From Chromobacterium piscinae (GTDB taxonomy: Bacteria > Pseudomonadota > Gammaproteobacteria > Burkholderiales > Chromobacteriaceae), in contig NZ_JAJOHV010000025.1 of assembly GCF_021129175.1 (NCBI RefSeq), positions 1 to 64,000 of the forward strand: a DNA stretch of 64,000 nucleotides, in the 5' to 3' direction. Positions 7,791 to 16,366 of this stretch are shown one piece after another. The position numbers and the translations under genes are program-made. The notes below the pieces were generated by a model. That model did not search any database, was not told where the DNA came from, and worked only from the letters and a program-made list of their open reading frames with translations. Numbering within the stretch: position 1 is the first letter of the stretch; each line of letters begins with the position of its first letter.

Positions 7791-9035
7791 TTAAGTCGTA
7801 GCATATCCGCAAGTTTGCAGATTTTTCTCAGCCATTCGTATGGTTGTATTTCCAACTTGTTTCGCAGATAGGTCATCCAAGAATTCTCCTAACGGAGAGA
7901 TCCAGACCCACTGGCTTTTTTTCGATGGCAATTGCAAACTTCCGACCGGGCTTGGCGTTGGTGTGGCGCGTCCGTCAACTAGCAGTCGTACCAAACGTTG
8001 CAGCAGTAATGCCTGGGCCAGTGCCTGTGCTTCATCAATGCGGCTGCTCCGTACTCGCAGATCCTCCAGATCTGGAAACTCCACAATCACTTGGCGGCTG
8101 TAGATAGTAAGGATAGCTGGGTAGGAAGGTAGTTGATCGCGTAATATCGAACGTTCGGCCTTCCTCCGGCGTGGAGGGTTGAGCTTGGGCACGATCTGGC
8201 TAGCAACTAGGTGAGCGTAACGCTTGAGCATAGCGAGTGACTTGTGACCGCTGATAGTCGACACTTCCATCGTATTCAAGCCCAATTCAAACAGCCGGCT
8301 GATGGCCTCGTGACGCAGATCATGGAAATGGAGATTCTCGATACGAAGCCCTTGGACCAGCATCCTCCAGCTACTTTTGAACCCCGCGGCACTGTACCCG
8401 AAAATCTTGCCGTCCGGCTGTGGAGAGAGGTATTCGCGAAGGATGGACTGTGCTCTTTCGCTCAGAGGAACCTCACGGACCTCGCCGTTCTTGGTCTGTG
8501 GAAGCAACACGGTTCGTTTTTTCCATGACACGTTTTCCCACGTCATCGCCAACAACTCCCCTTGACGACAGGCCGTTTCTAATGCCAGCACGATGATGGC
8601 GTACATTTCTGGGTTGGAATGCCTACGGGCCGCAGGCAACAGTTTTCTTTCTTCTGCGCGCGTCAAGCGGCGCACACGCCCAGGTGGGGATTTTGGTTTG
8701 CGTAGTTTCTCGATTGGATTCGATAAGTCCTCCATCCCCCACTCGGATATCGCCATGGTGAAAACGTGGCTGAGCAACATGAGCTCTAATTTCACCGTCG
8801 CAGGGCCCAGCGTGCAGCCAGGCTTGCGGGGGTGTGGCGACGCAAGACGCAGATCCCGGTAGGCAACGCAGTGACCGCGCTCGATCTCTGGTAATGTCAA
8901 ATCACCGAGGTGTTCCTGGAGTGGCCTGATCCGGTAGATCTCGGTCTGGTAGCTTTTTTTAGCTACTGATATTGTATTGACGTAGTAGGTAAGCGCTTCA
9001 CGCAGAGGAGTAGTGCAAGTTGGGATATACAGCAT
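7791..9035 (-). CDS. rci: Shufflon-specific tyrosine recombinase Rci
   Basis: Inverts DNA between oppositely oriented sfx sites. The 414 residues show the tyrosine recombinase set: Arg in ETACRQGELLAM, HDLRHE (HxxR), GHKS and the nucleophile Tyr in LKRYAHL. A basic and hydrophobic C-terminal extension of about 130 residues follows the Tyr, as in R64 Rci, where this part helps tell the asymmetric sfx arms apart. The position directly beside the four sfx sites fixes the role. Confidence 0.92.
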   Translation of the reverse strand: MLYIPTCTTPLREALTYYVNTISVAKKSYQTEIYRIRPLQEHLGDLTLPEIERGHCVAYRDLRLASPHPRKPGCTLGPATVKLELMLLSHVFTMAISEWGMEDLSNPIEKLRKPKSPPGRVRRLTRAEERKLLPAARRHSNPEMYAIIVLALETACRQGELLAMTWENVSWKKRTVLLPQTKNGEVREVPLSERAQSILREYLSPQPDGKIFGYSAAGFKSSWRMLVQGLRIENLHFHDLRHEAISRLFELGLNTMEVSTISGHKSLAMLKRYAHLVASQIVPKLNPPRRRKAERSILRDQLPSYPAILTIYSRQVIVEFPDLEDLRVRSSRIDEAQALAQALLLQRLVRLLVDGRATPTPSPVGSLQLPSKKSQWVWISPLGEFLDDLSAKQVGNTTIRMAEKNLQTCGYATT

Positions 9036-9162
9036 TTCCTATCTCACACTCACAAGAAGCATAGTGGGGGGGAAGCTATGGCTTGCCACTATATAGGGCT
9101 GGACGGATGATACCCGTGGGCCTGGAAGGATATAAATGTAACGGTGTCTACTACGGGGGAAT

Positions 9163-9417
9163 TCAGGATGGGTTGTTACGATCATGGTTCTCTCTTATTC
9201 TTGCCTGAATAGCCGTGGCAAGATGCGCTAGTGAAATATCTAGGGCGCTGCAGAGAGCAAGCATGGTGTCTAGAGTCGGCGAACGGTCTCCACACTCCAG
9301 TAAGGAGATGTAATTGCGAGTGAGCTCAGCTTCGAAACCCAGAGCTTCCTGAGAGAGTCCCTTTTGTTTTCGCAAGTCGCGAAGGACTGCCCCGAATGCC
9401 CTGTTGTGATATTCCAT
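9163..9417 (-). CDS. XRE-family HTH regulator
   Basis: 84 residues that are nearly all one helix-turn-helix domain: FGAVLRDLRKQKGLSQEAL, then LTRNYISLLECGDRSPTL for the recognition helix. It lies upstream of rci on the same strand with about 130 bp between them, so it may control rci or the backbone. The ATG at 9415-9417 is preferred over the out-of-frame ORF that overlaps it. Confidence 0.85.
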   Translation of the reverse strand: MEYHNRAFGAVLRDLRKQKGLSQEALGFEAELTRNYISLLECGDRSPTLDTMLALCSALDISLAHLATAIQARIRENHDRNNPS

Positions 9418-9537
9418 CTGGTCTTTTCCTTAAGACCAAGATTTTCAGGGTCGCCGAAGCTAACGTCGTCCAACTATTGTTGGTAAATCGCATCTGAACT
9501 CAAGGCTTGGTGATTTATTACATTAAATGATGTATAA

Positions 9538-9553
9538 TTTTCACTAGTGAAAA
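9538..9553. promoter_or_regulatory. TTTTCACYRGTGAAAA palindrome, copy 3
   Basis: TTTTCACTAGTGAAAA, about 90 bp upstream of the gene at 9641, next to an AT-rich stretch with TGTATAAT that could be a -10 box. It is probably the operator for the 9.6-15 kb unit. Confidence 0.7.
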
Positions 9554-9640
9554 TTGATGAAGGTTGAATTCTATCGCACCTTCAGCGGGGTGATTGATGC
9601 AGGGTGGTTGTAACAATTTTTTAGCGGTAAGGAGCAGAGC

Positions 9641-10084
9641 ATGAAGAAACTGGTTACCAAACCTGTGATAACGGTGATTTCCCATACCCGCAAGGGCGAC
9701 AAGGTCACCACCATTTCTGAAAAAAACCTGGTCTATGGTCTGCTGACTGGCGCGCTGCTGGTCGCGGTGTTCAACATCGTGCCGGACCAATTGAACCGCT
9801 GGGAAAAGCGCGAGAAGGTCGAGGCGCTGCAGCCGGCGATGCAACGACTGGCGAGCGCGGGCCGTCCGGAAGCCAAGCTGTGGCTGACGCTGCATGCTGA
9901 CCAGATCAACCGTCCGCAGCTCGCGGCGCTGGCCGCGCAGGGACTGCCAGAGGCGATGTATGCGCACGGCTGGTTGCTGCGCCATGACGGCAAGCCGGAT
10001 GGGGCGGGCTGGATCGCCCGCGCGGCCGCCGCCGGCTGGGTGCCGGCGCTCGAGGACCTGGATCGCCACGCCAAGGGCGCGTGA
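9641..10084 (+). CDS. Hypothetical membrane-anchored protein with Sel1-like repeats
   Basis: 147 residues. One hydrophobic segment (LVYGLLTGALLVAVFNIV, about 31-48) is followed by two short helical repeats of Sel1 type (LAALAAQGLPEAMYAHGWLL and GAGWIARAAAAGWVPAL). Such repeats usually mediate protein contacts. The ATG has GGAGCAG upstream. It is the first gene of a run on the plus strand to 15.1 kb. Function unknown. Confidence 0.65.
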   Translation: MKKLVTKPVITVISHTRKGDKVTTISEKNLVYGLLTGALLVAVFNIVPDQLNRWEKREKVEALQPAMQRLASAGRPEAKLWLTLHADQINRPQLAALAAQGLPEAMYAHGWLLRHDGKPDGAGWIARAAAAGWVPALEDLDRHAKGA

Positions 10085-10099
10085 GCGTAAGGAGAGACC

Positions 10100-10777
10100 A
10101 TGATCTCGCTGATTTTCCCGGCCGACAGTCCGCTGACGCGCTGGCAGCAGTTTTGCCACCAGGCCGCCCTGCGCAAGCTGTTGCGCGACGATTCGTTCTA
10201 TATCAACGAGCTGAAGGCGCTCAAGCAACGGCTGGGCGGTGCGGAGCCCGATCCGGCGCTGCAGTCCGAGCTGGAGGCGCTGCACTGCATGCGCTACCGC
10301 GACATCCCGGCCGACCTGCAGGCGCAGCTGGTCGACAAGGTTGGCCAGTACCTGGGACTGCCGATCCGCGGCTGGCCGGGGACGCTGTGCCGCCGGCGTT
10401 ACTTGCTGCCGGCGCTGGCCGGTTTGGTCGGGATCGGGCTCGGCCTGGTGCTGGCGCTCGAAGGGACGGCGCTGTTGCGCGCGGATCAGCAGCCCGTGCC
10501 GGCCCGACTGTCAAACGCGCCGGCGTCGCCGGCGGGGCCGTTCCCCGTCGCGCAACCGTTGGGGCTGCCGGCGCGCGACGACACGACGTCGGTGTTCGAG
10601 CTCGAGCGCGACAGCGCCGAGCCGGGGCGCGCGTTGGCCGCGCTCGGCCGCCAGCTGCAGCGCGAGCTGCCGGCAGCAGCGGCGCAGCAACCGTATCGCT
10701 TGAGTGTGCGCGTCGAGGCGGCGTCGCCGGCGGACGATGGCAGCAGCAGCGAACCCGTTGCGACTGCTGTGCAATAG
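10100..10777 (+). CDS. Hypothetical single-pass membrane protein
   Basis: 225 residues. A cytoplasmic helical part is followed by one membrane segment (YLLPALAGLVGIGLGLVLAL, near residue 97) and a Pro/Ala-rich tail. It follows the previous gene by 15 bp with AAGGAGAG before the ATG. High GC makes long antisense frames here, which are not real. Not recognised. Confidence 0.6.
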   Translation: MISLIFPADSPLTRWQQFCHQAALRKLLRDDSFYINELKALKQRLGGAEPDPALQSELEALHCMRYRDIPADLQAQLVDKVGQYLGLPIRGWPGTLCRRRYLLPALAGLVGIGLGLVLALEGTALLRADQQPVPARLSNAPASPAGPFPVAQPLGLPARDDTTSVFELERDSAEPGRALAALGRQLQRELPAAAAQQPYRLSVRVEAASPADDGSSSEPVATAVQ

Positions 10778-10886
10778 TTATTGCAATATGTGTCGATGTC
10801 GCGATAACTGCCACTGTCGTGACCGGGCGAATCTTTCATCCGCTGGCGGCCCACTGGCCGCGAACTTTCAAACTGGAGAACATCTT

Positions 10887-11705
10887 ATGTCCCAAACTAT
10901 CTTCCCCCGCGTGACGGCGCTGGCGCTTTTGCACACCGCTGTGGCAAACCTGCAGGCGGCCGGTGGTGGCGTCGTGGTCGTAGTCGGCGCGAGCGGCGTC
11001 GGCAAGTCAGAACTGCTGCGGCAGTTCGGTGAGCAAGTCGATGTCCTGGCAGTCACTGTGCATGCCGTGGCGGACCACGACCCGCTATCGCCGGCACTGC
11101 CGGTGCTCACCGGCCTGACGGTGATCGACGATGGCTATCGCTTTGCCAATACCGTCGAGCGGATCAAGGCGCACGTTGCCCAGCAGCAGGTGGCCATCGT
11201 GGCGCTGCAGTGGCTGGAGGACCTCCCAGAACTGGTGGAGTCGGGCCCCAGCCAGATCGTGCGGGTCAGTCACTGGCACACCGAGTATTTGGCTCCGGGC
11301 CGCGACGCGCCGCTGGCCGGTTTGGCCTGCATTCCGCAGGCGACAGTTGGCACGCTGGAAGAAGTGGACTACCGCTGGTCGATCTATGCCGGCGTCAGCC
11401 ATCCGGACACCCCCGAAGAGGAAGCCCAGCAGGCGGCGGATCGCCAGCGCTATCCGGACTGGCTGAAGTGGAATGAGGCTGGTTGTCCCGTGGTCAGTTC
11501 GGAACGCAAGGCGCGCTTCATGGCCGCGATCAGCGGCTTGCCGTTCGCCTACTGCCTGACCTGGGATTACTTCGACTGGATCGACCTGGTGGCCTCCGAG
11601 CTGCTCGATGGCGACCCGGAGGTCTTGCTGCAGGAGGCGTACACCGAGACCTTGCGACTGACCCAGACGGCCGAGCACGAGGCCGGCGTGGCATATTACC
11701 ACTAA
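10887..11705 (+). CDS. Hypothetical P-loop protein
   Basis: About 272 residues starting MSQTIFPRVTALALL, with AACTGGAGAAC upstream. The frame extends further upstream, but that part is low-complexity Arg/Cys-rich and overlaps the previous gene. A Walker A motif, VVVGASGVGKSELL, lies near residue 35, and LTVIDDGYRF could be a Walker B strand. The C-terminal half is unrecognised. It may be a small ATPase of plasmid maintenance. Confidence 0.65.
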   Translation: MSQTIFPRVTALALLHTAVANLQAAGGGVVVVVGASGVGKSELLRQFGEQVDVLAVTVHAVADHDPLSPALPVLTGLTVIDDGYRFANTVERIKAHVAQQQVAIVALQWLEDLPELVESGPSQIVRVSHWHTEYLAPGRDAPLAGLACIPQATVGTLEEVDYRWSIYAGVSHPDTPEEEAQQAADRQRYPDWLKWNEAGCPVVSSERKARFMAAISGLPFAYCLTWDYFDWIDLVASELLDGDPEVLLQEAYTETLRLTQTAEHEAGVAYYH

Positions 11706-11725
11706 CCCCGCAAACAGGAGTCATC

Positions 11726-12442
11726 ATGACGACAAGACCTCTTTCGACCGCTTGCTATGCGGCGCTGGCCGCCCTGAAGGCGCAAGCGCAAGCCGTGACT
11801 GCCACGCTGATCCCGGATGCACCACGCGTAGGGATGGGGACCGGCCTGTTCCCGCTCGGGCAGGCTCAGCAGGCGATGGCCGCCAACGAGCCGTGGACCA
11901 GCCGCATTACCCGCGCACTAATGGCCAACATGGACGGCATCACCATCGACACCGCCGATAACGCCTGGCTGGAGCGCGTGTTTGTCGGATATGACGAAAG
12001 TGCACCGTTTTCCCAGTTGGCGCAGGTCTTAGGCCTTGCAGATGAGCGCCATCGCCTGGAGCAGCTGGATACGTCGCGCCCGCTGACTCTGGAGGCTCGC
12101 CGTAACAGCGGCTTTATGTCGGATCTGGTCGAGGGCCTGCATGTTCCGCTGCTGGTGAGCGGGGCGGAAGCGCAATCCTTTCTGGCCTGGGCTGGCAGTG
12201 CCGGCTGGCGGCGTCAGTTCGAGCGCGACCTGCAGTGCGTTGCACAAGACGAAGAGGGCCAGCCGTTTTTGACCACCTGGATGTCGCTGGACACCTTCCG
12301 TGAACAATTCTGCCGGCAAGGCCTTGACCAGCCGGACCACTCAATCCAGGTGCTGATGCAGCGCCTGTTGGACGCCACCGCAAGCTGGGCGGCAGCCGGA
12401 GCCAATGAGGTGGACCTCAGCGGCTACTGGACCAAACCGTAA
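11726..12442 (+). CDS. Hypothetical protein, conserved leader MTTRPLSTACYAALAALKA
   Basis: 238 residues, no recognised domain and no membrane segment. The ATG has CAGGAG upstream. Its first 20 codons are closely matched by the start of the SGNH hydrolase gene at 14559, at both DNA and protein level, which points to a duplicated 5' end. It lies in a run of five co-directional genes of similar high GC. Confidence 0.6.
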   Translation: MTTRPLSTACYAALAALKAQAQAVTATLIPDAPRVGMGTGLFPLGQAQQAMAANEPWTSRITRALMANMDGITIDTADNAWLERVFVGYDESAPFSQLAQVLGLADERHRLEQLDTSRPLTLEARRNSGFMSDLVEGLHVPLLVSGAEAQSFLAWAGSAGWRRQFERDLQCVAQDEEGQPFLTTWMSLDTFREQFCRQGLDQPDHSIQVLMQRLLDATASWAAAGANEVDLSGYWTKP

Positions 12443-12475
12443 ACAATGACCACGGCATTTCAGTTGGAGTAGCAG

Positions 12476-13246
12476 ATGAACCATCACAACGAAGCCTCCG
12501 CCGAGATCCTGAAGCAGGCGCTGACGATGGCGTTTTCGCTCGGGGCCCATGCCCGTGAAACCGACACAGGTTGTTTGCCGGTAGGGGCGGATGTCGTCAC
12601 CCTCAAACGCTATACCGACGAGGCCCTGGCCGCACTGACAGCCCAGCGTGTGGCGGCAGGTACGACGGTCGATCAACAACAAACCGGCGTCTACGGCAAG
12701 TTCACCGTTTGCCGGGTGGATGGCCGTGATGCTCCCGGTGGCGACCGCTACGGAGCCGATTACTTCGTGCTGGATGTGACGCATGACCGTTTTGCCAAGC
12801 CGGCCCTGGCGGCCTATGCGCAGGCCTGCTCCGGCGGCTATGCACTGCTTGGGCAGGATTTGGTTATGCGCTATGACCTGGGCGACTTTAGCGAAATGAC
12901 CCAGCCGGAAGCGACGCTGTGCGAGCTGCCTCCGTGCGGTGTGCCAGACACCCCGCCCGCCGTGCGTGAGTGGGTCGAGTTGGCCAGCGCCATCGTGCGT
13001 CAGCAGCTGACCGGTGCCATCACCGCCTCGCTGTGGGCCTACCGCCTGGGCAGCACCGAATACCTGAGCTGCGACCTGACCGACGAAGCTGGGGCCGCTT
13101 GGCCGCTGACGATTGTCGCGGCAGGCACCCCGAAGGTGAGCGGGCCGGTCGATGAGCCGCACACCACCGATCTGGCTGAAGCGCTGCATCTGGCCGCGCT
13201 GCTGGTCAAGGCGCTCGGCGCGACCGCAACGTTCGGGCGCGAGTAA
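12476..13246 (+). CDS. Hypothetical protein
   Basis: Not recognised. 256 residues, soluble, acidic and mixed alpha/beta in appearance. TTGGAG lies just upstream of the ATG. The spacing to its neighbours (about 30 and 20 bp) suggests one operon. The stretch YGADYFVLDVTHDRFAKPAL looks like a folded core, but no catalytic pattern can be assigned. Confidence 0.6.
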   Translation: MNHHNEASAEILKQALTMAFSLGAHARETDTGCLPVGADVVTLKRYTDEALAALTAQRVAAGTTVDQQQTGVYGKFTVCRVDGRDAPGGDRYGADYFVLDVTHDRFAKPALAAYAQACSGGYALLGQDLVMRYDLGDFSEMTQPEATLCELPPCGVPDTPPAVREWVELASAIVRQQLTGAITASLWAYRLGSTEYLSCDLTDEAGAAWPLTIVAAGTPKVSGPVDEPHTTDLAEALHLAALLVKALGATATFGRE

Positions 13247-13266
13247 TCAATCCTGGGAGCATCAAA

Positions 13267-13893
13267 ATGCTATTACATTTGGTACCGCGACTGTATCTGG
13301 CCCACGTAGCACGCGATCTGGCTGTCGATCTGGTGGACCTTACTATCGAGCCGTTCGGCATGGTGTTGCAGGGTGGGCGCGACCTAGTGGTGCGCAAACC
13401 CTATCCGAACAAGAACTACCTGGCGGGTTGCCGGAAGGCAGGACAGAAGGCGATCAATGGGGTGCTGGTGGAATTGCCGCAGCCCGTTACTACGCTCAGC
13501 ACAATTACGCGCTGGTCTGTTGATGCTGAGGTCGTGCTGACACACCATGTCGAGCGTCAGATTCTGGATGCCGATTTTGATCTGATCAGCGATCACATGC
13601 TGTTATGGTATGGCGCGTGTGAGAGCCTGGGGGGGTGGTCATCTCGTTGGCCGAAGCAGCCAGCGGATCGTCGAGACATGGCCCCGGTCGATCTGCAACC
13701 GCGTATGGATTTGTGGGCACCCGAAATGGGCGGTTTGCCCCAACAGGCATGGCGGCGTGACCGCATCGAAAAAGGGATGATTCTGGAACGGGCGGAATCC
13801 ATTGCGATGCCGACGTTGGAGTCGGGCCGGTTGTTCGGTCCTCGTGCCAAGGTTGATCGCTATCCGGAGAGGACAGATGCATTCCATATCTAA
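13267..13893 (+). CDS. Hypothetical protein
   Basis: Not recognised. 208 residues. The start codon follows TGGGAGCATCAAA. The N-terminal half is hydrophobic and basic, and the C-terminal half is rich in Pro, Arg and Trp. Codon use and GC are slightly lower than in its neighbours. The downstream gene starts about 28 bp later. Confidence 0.5.
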   Translation: MLLHLVPRLYLAHVARDLAVDLVDLTIEPFGMVLQGGRDLVVRKPYPNKNYLAGCRKAGQKAINGVLVELPQPVTTLSTITRWSVDAEVVLTHHVERQILDADFDLISDHMLLWYGACESLGGWSSRWPKQPADRRDMAPVDLQPRMDLWAPEMGGLPQQAWRRDRIEKGMILERAESIAMPTLESGRLFGPRAKVDRYPERTDAFHI

Positions 13894-13920
13894 CCAGCTT
13901 CCATTCTGAGGGGGCTCACC

Positions 13921-14547
13921 ATGCATAACGAACTGTGCCAGCTGGCGGTGAAGTGGCTGCAACGGCCGCAAAGCCAAGGCGGGCCCGGCTGCACCGTAGC
14001 GGTGAGTGAGGTCCGTACCGGTTGGAACGGGGAGGTGCCGGATGCCATCGGTTTCCGGGCCTCGGGTGATTTCAGCGACGGTTCAGTGGTGGTGGAGGTG
14101 AAGGTGTCGCGTGCCGACTTCCTGGTCGACGCCAAGAAACCGCACCGCCAGGCTGGGGGCATCGGCACCTGGCGCTACTACCTGTGCCCGGAGGGGTTGA
14201 TCCAGCCGGACGAGCTGCCGGCCGGCTGGGGGCTGTTGTGGGTGAACCGTCGCGGCCACATCAAGCCGATGGCGGGGCCGGCGCTGTACGCCAAGGGTCA
14301 CTACCAGATTTACCACGACACATTGGCGGCGTGGTGCCAGCCGGTGGAGGCGGCGCGGGAGCGGTTCCTGCTGGTCAAGCTGTTCCACCGCATCGGTGAC
14401 GCGGAAATGCTGAACCAGACCCTGAAAAGCGCTTACGCGGAACAGGCTCGGCTGGTCAATAAGGTGAATATCATGCAGGCCGAGCGGGACGAACTCCGGC
14501 GTGAGCTGAACCGCCAGCGGCTTGAGCTGCGGCAATCTACCAACTGA
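13921..14547 (+). CDS. PD-(D/E)xK nuclease-like protein
   Basis: 208 residues. The pattern VPDAIGFRA, then SVVVEVKVSRADFLVDAKK fits the core PD and ExK strands of this fold (Asp near 41, Glu-x-Lys near 60). The C-terminal 50 residues form a coiled coil (NIMQAERDELRRELNRQR). A shorter relative lies at 31439, sharing EVKVSRADFL / EAKTSRADFL, the Lys-rich turn and DELPA-WGLL. The relatives are widespread but poorly characterised; substrate unknown. GGGGCTC precedes the ATG. Confidence 0.65.
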   Translation: MHNELCQLAVKWLQRPQSQGGPGCTVAVSEVRTGWNGEVPDAIGFRASGDFSDGSVVVEVKVSRADFLVDAKKPHRQAGGIGTWRYYLCPEGLIQPDELPAGWGLLWVNRRGHIKPMAGPALYAKGHYQIYHDTLAAWCQPVEAARERFLLVKLFHRIGDAEMLNQTLKSAYAEQARLVNKVNIMQAERDELRRELNRQRLELRQSTN

Positions 14548-14558
14548 TCGGAACTCCC

Positions 14559-15092
14559 ATGACGAAAAGACCTCTCCTGCCGACCTGCTACGCGGCGCTG
14601 GCGGCCTTGAATACGCTAGAGCAATCTGTGGTCAAGGCGATGGTTGTTACTAGCTTGCTCTTGATGACTGTATTTGATGCAAAAGCATCAGATTGCCTTG
14701 TCCTAGGAGACAGCATCGCGGTTGGAATTGGCCAAGGGCTTTCAGGGTGCGCCGTGCAGGCCAAAGAGGGTCGCACAACACGCCAAATCATTGGCCATGT
14801 TCCCAAGAATCACTACTACGTCGCAATTATCAGCGCTGGTAGTAATGATGGGGAGCGCGCTTCGCTGGTAAGCCTGCGGATGCTACGTAGCTACATCCAA
14901 GCGCAAGAGGTTGTTTGGGTTATTCCATCTTCAAAATTCAAGGCAGCATTATTCGTGCAGTACATTGCCCAGGAGTTTGGCGACCGAACGATATCGTTAG
15001 ATCGTGTGCTTAGTAATGACTACACTCACCCGACTAACACCGGCTATCGATTGTTGTCTTCTACGTTGGCTCAGTTTTATCAACTTAAGTAA
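14559..15092 (+). CDS. SGNH-family hydrolase with borrowed N-terminus
   Basis: 177 residues. Block I is LVLGDSIAVGIGQ (GDS Ser nucleophile, near residue 50), the Asn block is ISAGSNDG, and the catalytic Asp-His block is DYTHPTNTGY. A Sec-type signal (MVVTSLLLMTVFDAKAS) starts only at residue 28. The preceding residues MTKRPLLPTCYAALAALN copy the start of the gene at 11726. The gene therefore looks like a fusion of a duplicated leader with a secreted esterase. Translation may really start at 14641, which would expose the signal. GC is lower than in its neighbours, a sign of transfer. Confidence 0.75.
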   Translation: MTKRPLLPTCYAALAALNTLEQSVVKAMVVTSLLLMTVFDAKASDCLVLGDSIAVGIGQGLSGCAVQAKEGRTTRQIIGHVPKNHYYVAIISAGSNDGERASLVSLRMLRSYIQAQEVVWVIPSSKFKAALFVQYIAQEFGDRTISLDRVLSNDYTHPTNTGYRLLSSTLAQFYQLK

Positions 15093-15180
15093 TTCCCACA
15101 ACGTAAGAATTCTTTGTGGGCTGCGATCGAGGAATACGCAGGAAAATACCCACAACTTTCATCCACGTCGCCAGCGTCCA

Positions 15181-16182
15181 CTACGGTGCCGGCGGCGTCA
15201 TGCCGGCCGGTATCCGCTCCAGCAACTGGGTCATCAGCTGCTCGGTTTGCGCCAGACGTGCGATCAATCCGGCATTGTCTTGGCGCAAGGCGGCCAACTC
15301 GCCGTCGCGCTGCTGCTGGGTGGCCTGAGCGGCCGCCGCGGCATCAACGTGCTGCTGCAGCTGGACCTGTAGTTTTCCCTTGCCATCCTGGACATGCTGC
15401 AGCTCGGTTTTCAGCACCGTCAGTTCGTTTTGTCGGCCGGCAGCCAGCTGGCGGGCGTGATCCAGGTCCTGGCGCAGCGTTTGCTCGGTTTTTTGCTGCC
15501 GCGCTTGCAGCGCTTCGATAGCGCGCGCGTGGCGCTCACGCTCGGTCAGTAGCTCATCATTGAGCAGCGAGTACTGGTTGGCCGCGCGTTGCTGCGCCTC
15601 GGCGGCGGCGGCTAGCTCGCCGGCATGCTGCTGCTCCAGATCCTGCCGGGCCTCGGCTGCGGCCGCGCGCTCGGTCTGCAGCAGCTGATGCAGCCGGCCC
15701 TGTTCCTCGCGCAGCGCCGCGGCTTCCTGTTCGCGGGCGGCCAGCAACTCGCGGCGGTGACTCAAGTCGTCGCTCAGCTGCTGCAGCTGCTCATTGCGAT
15801 CCAGCAGCAATTCCTCCATTTCCGCCAATCGGCCACGCAGCGTGGTCAGCACCTGATCGCGCTCGGCCAGCAGCGGGGCGAACTCGGCCTGCGCCGCGCG
15901 GTAGGCGTCGGCCCACAGCGTGGCCAGCATCGGCGCGGCCAGCTGGGCGACAGCCGTCGGCAAGCCGGGAAAGGCCTGGGCGGCTTCGTTCTCTTTGCGC
16001 CAGGCCGCTTCGCTGGCTTCGGCCTGCTGCTGGATCGTCGCATTGGATCCGCTGCCGATCTCGTCGCGGATCACGTTGGCGTTCGGGCGCCGGCCGGAGG
16101 CGGCCAGCTCGCGGCGGACGATGGCGTCGACCTGGGCGCGGACGGAGCCGGGCTTGAGGGCGGGTTTGTCGTGGTTTTCCAT
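15181..16182 (-). CDS. kfrA: KfrA-like DNA-binding coiled-coil protein
   Basis: 333 residues. The N-terminal 90 residues are a KfrA-type DNA-binding domain (VRAQVDAIVRRELAASGRRP, NANVIRDEIGSGSNATI). The rest, to about residue 315, is an almost unbroken Gln/Glu/Ala-rich coiled coil. In RK2-like plasmids KfrA represses its own promoter and supports stable inheritance as a filament-forming protein. Palindromes in the upstream DNA at 16215-16242 fit autoregulation. Confidence 0.9.
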   Translation of the reverse strand: MENHDKPALKPGSVRAQVDAIVRRELAASGRRPNANVIRDEIGSGSNATIQQQAEASEAAWRKENEAAQAFPGLPTAVAQLAAPMLATLWADAYRAAQAEFAPLLAERDQVLTTLRGRLAEMEELLLDRNEQLQQLSDDLSHRRELLAAREQEAAALREEQGRLHQLLQTERAAAAEARQDLEQQHAGELAAAAEAQQRAANQYSLLNDELLTERERHARAIEALQARQQKTEQTLRQDLDHARQLAAGRQNELTVLKTELQHVQDGKGKLQVQLQQHVDAAAAAQATQQQRDGELAALRQDNAGLIARLAQTEQLMTQLLERIPAGMTPPAP

Positions 16183-16214
16183 GGGGAGGGTGGTTTCGCG
16201 TCGAGTTTTGATAG

Positions 16215-16242
16215 GTAATAAATTACATAATTACCGTAATTA
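16215..16242. promoter_or_regulatory. Probable KfrA operator pair
   Basis: Two adjacent palindromes, GTAATAAATTAC (16215-16226) and TAATTACCGTAATTA (16228-16242), share GTAAT/ATTAC arms. They lie about 35 bp upstream of kfrA and between it and the divergent recombinase gene. They are likely bound by KfrA itself. Confidence 0.65.
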
Positions 16243-16366
16243 CATCAAGATAAATCTAGGCTTTACGTTATTATTCCTCTAATCACGTTGGTAGATTTGC
16301 TACACTTCCGGCAGGGTCGACGACACCTGGCCAGCCTGGCTGGACGCGGCCCGCAAGGGGATGGGG

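Noticed and set aside
10221-10814. Minus-strand frame of 197 codons and overlapping plus frames in high-GC DNA
   Set aside because: Ala/Arg/Pro-rich product typical of antisense frames at high GC; the plus-strand gene has a membrane segment and a ribosome-binding site.
11483-11725. Upstream extension of the gene at 11726
   Set aside because: It overlaps the end of the P-loop gene and is Arg/Gly-rich; ATG 11726 has CAGGAG at the right distance.
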